This document shows positions 27,074 to 32,358 of a stretch of DNA of 32,358 bases, piece by piece. Where the stretch lies: assembly GCA_018059485.1 (NCBI GenBank), contig JAGOXX010000002.1:1-32358 (forward strand). The letters run 5' to 3'. The notes below the pieces were generated by a model. It saw only the letters and a program-made list of their open reading frames with translations. It had not been told where the DNA came from and did no database searches. Made by a program: the position numbers and the translations under genes. This DNA is from Aeromonadaceae bacterium. Its GTDB lineage: Bacteria > Pseudomonadota > Gammaproteobacteria > Enterobacterales > Aeromonadaceae. The first letter of the stretch is position 1. Every line of letters starts with the position of its first letter.

Positions 27074-28084
27074 ATGAGTGTACAGAATATCTCCATGGTG
27101 CTGCATGCCTTGCGCCATCACGTCGAAAACGGTGTTGTATCAGAGCTGAATCAGCAGCTGATTGCGGCTACCGAGCCAGTGGCTGACCTTGCTCTTGTGC
27201 TTCATCAAACATTCCAGCAGAAAACTAACCGAGGCTATGCTGCATTTAGTGATGCCACGAGTGGGGATTCATCTTTTCCGACATTACTCGCTGAGTATCT
27301 CGATGGTAAATTAAATTTTATTGACTTCTCTTGTTCAGCAACTCAATTGTTGACGACTGCCATTAATAAGTACTCCTTAATTTGTGAAGGGTATTTGTAT
27401 TTTATTCATTACCAATATGTTGGTGCTGATTATTTGATGGTTGGTATATTTGAGGATGAAGAGAGTGTCAGCTTTACGGACGGCTTTGATATTCAGAAGG
27501 TGAAATATATTGATTTGAATAATATGGGTCTGGTGGCCCGTATTGATTTATCTCAATATCGAATTTCCGCAGAGAATAGGCGTTATATTTCATTTATCAA
27601 GGGGCGAGCGGGCAGAAAGGTTGCTGACTTCTTTATGGAGTTTTTAGCAGCCGAGGAGGGCATTGATCAAAAACTGCAAAATGAAACCTTGGTCAAGGCT
27701 ATTGCCAGTTATGCACAATCCCAGAACTTGCCTACTGAGCAGGTATATGAAGCGAAGAAAGAGTTGCAGAGCTATTGCAAGGAGCAGCTGAAGTCAGGGG
27801 CTGATCTCGAGAGCAAACGGATGGGTGAGATCATGCCAGGTTCGGAGACGGGTGATTTTTACTCGTTTTTGACTGAGTCAGTCGGCCTGCCCGAGAGTTT
27901 TCCTCCCAGTCCAAGTGCATTGCGAACCATGACCAAGTATGTGGGCTCTGGTGGCGGATTGACGATCAGCTTTGATCAGAAGTTGCTGGGGCAGCGGATC
28001 AGTTATGATCCGGTTACCGATACGTTAACGATAGTTGGCATGCCACCCAATTTGAAAGATCAACTGCTGCGGAATAATCACTAG
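27074..28084 (+). CDS. yejK: Nucleoid-associated protein YejK (NdpA)
   Basis: YejK is an abundant nucleoid-associated protein, reported in the literature to interact with DNA topoisomerases in E. coli. The 336 residues align throughout with E. coli (335): ARIDLSQY, FIKGRAGRKVADFFMEFL, SYCKEQLKSG and KYVGSGGGLTISFDQKLLG, then PPNLKDQL. ATG 27074 (MSVQNISMVLHAL) best matches the E. coli start; ATG 27065 and TTG 27053 are also in frame and none has a strong ribosome site. Codon use between 27300 and 27600 is noticeably AT-rich relative to its neighbours, but homology is continuous. Confidence 0.95.
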   Translation: MSVQNISMVLHALRHHVENGVVSELNQQLIAATEPVADLALVLHQTFQQKTNRGYAAFSDATSGDSSFPTLLAEYLDGKLNFIDFSCSATQLLTTAINKYSLICEGYLYFIHYQYVGADYLMVGIFEDEESVSFTDGFDIQKVKYIDLNNMGLVARIDLSQYRISAENRRYISFIKGRAGRKVADFFMEFLAAEEGIDQKLQNETLVKAIASYAQSQNLPTEQVYEAKKELQSYCKEQLKSGADLESKRMGEIMPGSETGDFYSFLTESVGLPESFPPSPSALRTMTKYVGSGGGLTISFDQKLLGQRISYDPVTDTLTIVGMPPNLKDQLLRNNH

Positions 28085-28423
28085 CACACAGACTTGAACC
28101 GTTGAAACGAACTTGGGTTTTCGACGGTTCAAGTCGCAATATCCCATGGGGCAACCTAGGTTGACGTTAACTTTTCCGATAGGTAGGAATTTGTTCTTGG
28201 ATATTCTCTGCTCAATTTAAAAATATCAAGCGTATTTTTTAAAGTGAAACCGATACCAGAAAATGGTTTCAATTCAGCAAGTCAGCGTTTCTTCTCTATC
28301 TTTCCAAAAATGCGAGATCCGTCATAGGACCAATAGGGGGCATGTTTTAATATGCACCCCGCACACAGGCTTATTACAGCGTGTTCAGCGTGGGACTAAC
28401 AACTCATAAGTAAGGAAAGGCTA
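28085..28423 (+). promoter_or_regulatory. malE control region
   Basis: A 339-base non-coding region. At 28091-28135 a long hairpin (arms from GACTTGAACC and GGTTCAAGTC) may end yejK transcription, though no T-run follows. CAACCTAGGTTG (28152-28163) is a perfect 12-bp palindrome touching a TTGACG. TGAAACC (28245-28251) and GGTTTCA (28265-28271) form an inverted repeat with 13-base spacing. GGGGGCAT (28336-28343) and ATGCACCCC (28352-28360) form an imperfect inverted repeat around TTTAAT, a possible -10. AAGGAAAGG is the malE ribosome site. I could not find convincing MalT boxes. Confidence 0.5.
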
Positions 28424-29605
28424 ATGAAAAAGAAAATTCTCGCGTCTTTTATCGGGCTTGCAACTCTGGGCATGGCTTCTGCTGCTAGCGCAGCGATCGA
28501 AGAAGGTCAGCTCACCATCTGGATCAACGGTGACAAGGGCTATAATGGCCTGGCCGAAGTAGGTAAGAAGTTCGAAGCCGCAACTGGCGTTAAAGTCACT
28601 GTTGCTCACCCGGATCAAGTCGAAGTTAAGTTCCAGCAAACCGCTGCTACCGGCAACGGCCCGGATATTTTCCTGTGGGCTCATGACCGTTTCGGTGAGT
28701 GGGCTAAATCAGGTTTGATCGTTCCTGTTACTCCGAGCGCAGCCACCAAGGCTAAGTTCGAAAACTTTGCATGGGACGCAATGCAAGTTGATGGCAAGTT
28801 TGTCGGTTACCCGGTAGCTGTTGAAGCTGTTGGCCTGATCTACAACAAGAAGTTGCTGCCAAACCCGCCGAAGACTTTCGAAGAGCTGAATCAGCTGGAC
28901 GAAAAACTGAAGCCTGAAGGCAAGCGCGCTGTAATGTGGGCTTACACCACTCCGTACTTCAGCTACCCGCTGGTTGCTGCAAACGGCGGTTATGCCTTCA
29001 AGAAGACCGCTACTGGCTATGACGTCAAGGACACTGGTGTTGCCAATGCCGGCGCTAAAGCTGGTGTTAAGTTCATCGTGGACATGGTCAAGAGCGGCCA
29101 CATGGAGAAGGGTGTTGACTACGGTGTAATGGATGCCAAGTTCTCCAAGGGCGAAGTTGCTGCCATCATCAACGGCCCATGGTCATGGAGCAACTATGAT
29201 GCTGCCAAGGTTGACTACGGTGTAGCTCCGCTGCCGACTCTGAACGGCAAGCCTGCCAAGGCTTTCGTTGGTGTTCTGGGTGCTACCATCAACGCAGCTA
29301 GCCCGAACAAGGATCTGGCTATCGAGTTCCTGGAAAACTACCTGCTGACTGACGATGGTCTGAAGCTGGTTAACAACGACAAGCCGTTGGGCGCCGTTGC
29401 TCTGAAGTCTTTCCAAGCCACTCTGTCCAAGGATGCTCGCATCCAAGCTACCATGGCTAACGCCCTGAATGGCGAGCCGATGCCGAGTGTTCCTGAAATG
29501 ATTAAGTTCTGGTCTTCTTTCGAGACCGCACTGAAGAATGCGACCACTGGCCGTCAATCACTTGACGACGCTCTGGATACCGCAGCACGTCGTATCGTGC
29601 AATAA
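28424..29605 (+). CDS. malE: Maltose/maltodextrin-binding protein
   Basis: The periplasmic receptor of the maltose ABC importer. The signal peptide [20 protein letters not shown] is followed by ASAA, giving a mature start near [20 protein letters not shown]. That and [20 protein letters not shown] match E. coli MalE closely, as do the aromatic sugar-site segments [15 protein letters not shown] and [10 protein letters not shown]. The length is 393 residues (396 in E. coli). Codon use is strongly biased towards preferred codons, suggesting high expression. It is the first gene of malEFGK, with a terminator-like hairpin straight after. Confidence 0.98.
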   Translation: MKKKILASFIGLATLGMASAASAAIEEGQLTIWINGDKGYNGLAEVGKKFEAATGVKVTVAHPDQVEVKFQQTAATGNGPDIFLWAHDRFGEWAKSGLIVPVTPSAATKAKFENFAWDAMQVDGKFVGYPVAVEAVGLIYNKKLLPNPPKTFEELNQLDEKLKPEGKRAVMWAYTTPYFSYPLVAANGGYAFKKTATGYDVKDTGVANAGAKAGVKFIVDMVKSGHMEKGVDYGVMDAKFSKGEVAAIINGPWSWSNYDAAKVDYGVAPLPTLNGKPAKAFVGVLGATINAASPNKDLAIEFLENYLLTDDGLKLVNNDKPLGAVALKSFQATLSKDARIQATMANALNGEPMPSVPEMIKFWSSFETALKNATTGRQSLDDALDTAARRIVQ

Positions 29606-29612
29606 ATGATAG

Positions 29613-29647
29613 GGAGGCCCTGTTTAAGGGGCCTCCACTTTTTTTTT
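29613..29647 (+). terminator. Terminator-like hairpin between malE and malF
   Basis: GGAGGCCC (29613-29620) pairs with GGGCCTCC (29629-29636) around an 8-base loop, followed by AC and nine T. It lies 8 bases after the malE stop and 22 before malF, so it likely lets only part of the transcripts continue. Confidence 0.87.
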
Positions 29648-29669
29648 GGCGTTATGAAGGTTTTTGGGC

Positions 29670-31307
29670 ATGGAAGAAATCCAGTCTGTTGATACCAAAG
29701 TGGCTTCTGCCTCCAGGACCGCCTGGATTAAGTGGTTAGTTGCGACTCTGGTTGTAATCTTAAACGGCTATGCCGTCGTCATGATGTATGCAGGCGGCGA
29801 AATAGCATTTGCTTTGTTAGACCTGGTTCTCGTTGCAACCGGTGTTTACGTATTCCTCAATAAGAAGACTTATGCGCATCGTTACATCTTCCCAGGTGTG
29901 GCGGGTATGGTTGCGTTCATTATCTTCCCGTTGGCATACACCATCAGCATTGCTTTTACCAACTACTCAGGTGCGAACCTGCTGTCATTGGAACATGCAT
30001 CTGCTTATCACCTGAAGAAGACCTTCAAGGTAAAGGGTGGCGAGTTCGACTTCTCGTTGCTGGATCGCGGTGAACAGCGTTACCAACTCCTGCTTCGTCA
30101 GGATGGTGTTGCTTACATCAGCAATCCGATGCAGCTGTGGAACAATGCTGAACTCAAGAGCTCTACCAATAGCTTGGCGGCCAAGGCGCAGATCAAGCTG
30201 GTACCCTTTGAAGGCGATGCTCCTGCTCCTGAAGCTCCGATCCGCGAGATCGTCGGTCACAAGAGCCACCTGACTGCAATGACTCTGTTATTGCCGGATG
30301 GAACTCAGCTCAGCATGACCGGGATGAGAAAATTTGCAGCGCAGAAGCCGCTGTTTACTCATTTGCAGAGCGGTTTCACTCTGAAGACCGGTATTCAGCT
30401 GGATAACCCCTACATTTTACGTAATAACGAAACTGGCCAGATCATGCTTCCAAATATGGAAACGGGTTACTTCCAGTACGTGAATGACGAGAATGTTTTT
30501 GTTGGGGAAGGCTTTGCTCCTGGTTTCGTGGTCAATGTCGGCTGGAAGAACTTCCTGCGCGTAGTGACCGACCCGGGTATCCAGGGTCCATTCCTGCAAA
30601 TCTTTGTCTGGACTGTGATTTTTGCCGCGTGTTCCGTGGGTTTCACTCTGGCCATCGGTATGGTGCTGGCGTGCTTGGTGCAGTGGGAAGAGTTGCGTGG
30701 TCGCGGATTCTACCGTGTCATGCTGATTCTGCCTTACGCGGTACCGGCCTTTATCTCCATCCTGGTGTTTAAGGGTTTGTTCAACCAGAACTTCGGTGAA
30801 ATCAACATGCTCTTTGAGATGTTTGGTTTCGAGAAGCCTGAGTGGTACACCAGCCCTATGCTGGCCAAGACCATGATCCTGATCGTCAATACCTGGTTGG
30901 GTTATCCGTACATGATCATTCTGTGCATGGGCTTGCTGAAGTCTATCCCTGAAGATCTGTATGAAGCATCTGCAATGGATGGTGCTGGTCCTATCCAGAA
31001 CTTCTTCAAGATTACGGTTCCACTGCTGATGAAGCCGCTGACTCCGTTGTTGATCGCTTCGTTTGCATTTAACTTTAACAACTTCGTGTTGATTCAACTG
31101 TTGACCAATGGTTCTCCGGATATTATCGGCGCAACCACCCCGGCCGGTACCACCGACTTGTTGGTTAGCTATACATACCGTATCGCTTTCCAAGGTGCAG
31201 GTGGCCAGGATTATGGTCTGGCAGGTGCGATTGCTACCGCTATCTTCCTGATTGTTGGCGCGTTGGCTTTGCTCAACCTGAAGCTGTCCAAAGTTGACAA
31301 GATCTGA
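29670..31307 (+). CDS. malF: Maltose ABC transporter permease MalF
   Basis: An inner-membrane permease that forms the translocation path with MalG. ATG 29670 gives 545 residues, longer than E. coli MalF (514). Amino-terminal helices at about 18-60 and 72-95 come first. A large periplasmic P2 domain (about 96-295) carries FKVKGGEFDFSLLDRGEQRY and contacts MalE. Further helices follow, with the coupling loop EASAMDGAGPIQNFFKITVP (EAA motif). The end resembles MalF: GLAGAIATAIFLIVGALALLN. A TTG two codons upstream is in frame, but the ATG is better placed after AAGG. Confidence 0.97.
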   Translation: MEEIQSVDTKVASASRTAWIKWLVATLVVILNGYAVVMMYAGGEIAFALLDLVLVATGVYVFLNKKTYAHRYIFPGVAGMVAFIIFPLAYTISIAFTNYSGANLLSLEHASAYHLKKTFKVKGGEFDFSLLDRGEQRYQLLLRQDGVAYISNPMQLWNNAELKSSTNSLAAKAQIKLVPFEGDAPAPEAPIREIVGHKSHLTAMTLLLPDGTQLSMTGMRKFAAQKPLFTHLQSGFTLKTGIQLDNPYILRNNETGQIMLPNMETGYFQYVNDENVFVGEGFAPGFVVNVGWKNFLRVVTDPGIQGPFLQIFVWTVIFAACSVGFTLAIGMVLACLVQWEELRGRGFYRVMLILPYAVPAFISILVFKGLFNQNFGEINMLFEMFGFEKPEWYTSPMLAKTMILIVNTWLGYPYMIILCMGLLKSIPEDLYEASAMDGAGPIQNFFKITVPLLMKPLTPLLIASFAFNFNNFVLIQLLTNGSPDIIGATTPAGTTDLLVSYTYRIAFQGAGGQDYGLAGAIATAIFLIVGALALLNLKLSKVDKI

Positions 31308-31319
31308 GGAATTTAGACC

Positions 31320-32210
31320 ATGGCTATCGTTCAACCTAAATCAATCAAATATCGGCTGTTGGCTACCCATCTGGTGATGTTGGGGTTCCTGGCTCTGATT
31401 GTGTTCCCGCTCATCATGGTCATTGCCATCTCTTTCCGTACGGGTAACTTCTCCGTCGGTGAGATTATCCCAAGCAACCCGACGCTGGATCACTGGCGTC
31501 TGGCCCTGGGCATGACTATCACTGGTCCGGATGGCAACGTGACTCCGCCGCCGTTCCCTGTGCTGTTGTGGCTGTGGAACTCCATCAAGGTTGCAGGTAT
31601 CACCTCCCTGTTTATCGTGGTTCTTTCTACGACTTCCGCCTACGCCTTTGCGCGTCTGCGCTTCCGTGGTAAGGACACGATCCTCAAGGGTATGTTGATA
31701 TTCCAGATGTTCCCGGCGGTGCTGGCTCTGGTTGCTATCTATGCCTTGTTTGACAAGATTGGCGACTATGTTCCTTGGCTGGGCCTGAACACTCATGGTG
31801 GCCTCATTCTGGCCTACATGGGGGGGATTGCCCTGCACGTCTGGACCATCAAGGGATATTTCGAGACAATCGATCCATCCCTTGAGGAAGCTGCTGCGAT
31901 CGACGGTGCTACGCCTTGGCAGGCATTCCGTTTGATCCTGTTGCCGCTCTCTGTACCGATTCTGGCAGTGGTGTTTATCCTCTCCTTTATCAGTTCTATC
32001 ACTGAGGTTCCGATGGCATCTATCCTGCTGTCAGATGTAAACAATCTGACGCTGGCAGTTGGTGCTCAACAGTACCTCTATCCGCAGAACTATCTGTGGG
32101 GTGACTTTGCCGCTGCGGCTGTAATGTCTGGTTTGCCTATCACTATCGTATTCCTGCTGGCTCAACGCTGGCTGGTCGGCGGCCTGACCGCTGGTGGCGT
32201 GAAAGGTTAA
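31320..32210 (+). CDS. malG: Maltose ABC transporter permease MalG
   Basis: The second permease subunit, partner of MalF. The 296-residue length equals E. coli MalG. Features in order are the amino-terminal helix ([20 protein letters not shown]), the [15 protein letters not shown] segment, and the coupling loop [22 protein letters not shown] with the EAA motif. The C-terminal end [15 protein letters not shown] reaches into the sugar-binding cavity in the E. coli structure. It starts 12 bases after the malF stop with GAGGAA upstream. Confidence 0.98.
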   Translation: MAIVQPKSIKYRLLATHLVMLGFLALIVFPLIMVIAISFRTGNFSVGEIIPSNPTLDHWRLALGMTITGPDGNVTPPPFPVLLWLWNSIKVAGITSLFIVVLSTTSAYAFARLRFRGKDTILKGMLIFQMFPAVLALVAIYALFDKIGDYVPWLGLNTHGGLILAYMGGIALHVWTIKGYFETIDPSLEEAAAIDGATPWQAFRLILLPLSVPILAVVFILSFISSITEVPMASILLSDVNNLTLAVGAQQYLYPQNYLWGDFAAAAVMSGLPITIVFLLAQRWLVGGLTAGGVKG

Positions 32211-32219
32211 TAATGTTAG

Positions 32220-32239
32220 GGGGAGAGAAGCCTCTCCCC
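32220..32239 (+). other. Hairpin between malG and malK
   Basis: GGGGAGAG (32220-32227) pairs with CTCTCCCC (32232-32239) around AAGC. No T-run follows, so it is more likely an RNA-stability or attenuating element than a terminator. Confidence 0.5.
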
Positions 32240-32285
32240 TGAATTGGTTTCCATAAAATTATCGATTTATACAGCGGAGCGACTC

Positions 32286-32358
32286 ATGGCTGACGTAGTT
32301 CTGAATAATGTTCGCAAGAATTATGATACTTCTTCACTGAAAGACACACTGCGTAACA
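32286..32358 (+). CDS. malK: Maltose ABC transporter ATPase MalK, N-terminal fragment (window edge)
   Basis: Only 24 codons are visible, giving MADVVLNNVRKNYD followed by TSSLKDTLRN. The opening MADVVLNNVRKNYD is typical of MalK/UgpC-type ABC ATPases (E. coli MASVQLQNVTKAWG). The Walker motifs are beyond the window. GGAG at 32274-32277 precedes ATG 32286. The identity rests mostly on position after malG. In E. coli malK is divergent from malEFG; here it is collinear. Confidence 0.75.
   Translation, partial: MADVVLNNVRKNYDTSSLKDTLRN

Noticed and set aside
27300-27600. AT-rich stretch in yejK as a sign of horizontal transfer
   Set aside because: Protein similarity to E. coli YejK is continuous and the genomic context is conserved, so local composition alone is not evidence of transfer.
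28085-28423. MalT boxes upstream of malE
   Set aside because: I looked on both strands for GGGGA(T/G)GAGG-like repeats and found only scattered G-runs without the required arrangement.
30417-31334. 305-codon open frame antisense to malF
   Set aside because: malF is full length with strong family similarity in its own frame. The antisense frame gives a Gln/His/Asp-rich protein with no recognisable domain and no ribosome site, typical of shadows of codon-biased genes.

Overview
The window looks like chromosomal DNA of a gammaproteobacterium, most likely Aeromonas or a close relative. This is inferred from Enterobacteria-like gene order with non-enteric differences; no database search was possible. 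All but one of the 34 genes called match recognisable families and keep expected lengths and active sites; the exception is a DUF2066 protein of unknown role. I see no transposon, phage gene, CRISPR array, rRNA or tRNA, and no sign of recent transfer.

Layout. (1) 1-1936, minus strand: cysK, ptsH and the start of ptsI, meaning cysteine synthesis and the general PTS proteins, as in E. coli. (2) 2258-4591, plus strand: an L,D-transpeptidase (ldtD-like) and a MepK-like endopeptidase, which make and cut 3-3 peptidoglycan cross-links. This pair lies between cysK and cysZ, which are adjacent in E. coli. (3) 4664-8574: cysZ (minus), then zipA and ligA (plus), for sulfate uptake, division and DNA ligation. 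(4) 8679-12972: mltD, gloB, a YafS-type methyltransferase, rnhA and dnaQ, in the same alternating arrangement as E. coli. (5) 13046-16172: a REC-DUF3369-HD-GYP regulator (minus), then gmhA and yafJ (plus). (6) 16263-23900: purN and purM (minus), upp, a DUF2066 exported protein and hda (plus), yfgD and bepA (minus), and perM (plus). This is the E. coli purMN-upp-hda-yfgD-bepA-perM neighbourhood without uraA and with the DUF2066 gene added. (7) 23923-28084: a CnoX-type thioredoxin/TPR chaperone, then lapC(yejM)-yejL divergent from yejK. (8) 28424 to the end: malE, malF, malG and the start of malK, a collinear maltose/maltodextrin ABC importer.

The genes are housekeeping. Two themes recur. Envelope building and quality control is represented by ldtD, mepK, mltD, zipA, gmhA, bepA and lapC. 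Nucleotide and DNA metabolism is represented by purMN, upp, ligA, rnhA, dnaQ and hda. Most convergent gene ends carry clear intrinsic terminators. The best regulatory signals are a PurR-like site beside the purM promoter, a strong sigma70-type promoter before mepK, a terminator-like hairpin between malE and malF, a hairpin holding the ptsH stop codon in its loop, and repeats upstream of cysZ and malE. I found no convincing new multi-gene system. The more unusual points are a LapC homologue with Lys in place of the metal-binding Asp, a DnaQ with a clamp-binding-like motif, and these regulatory structures.
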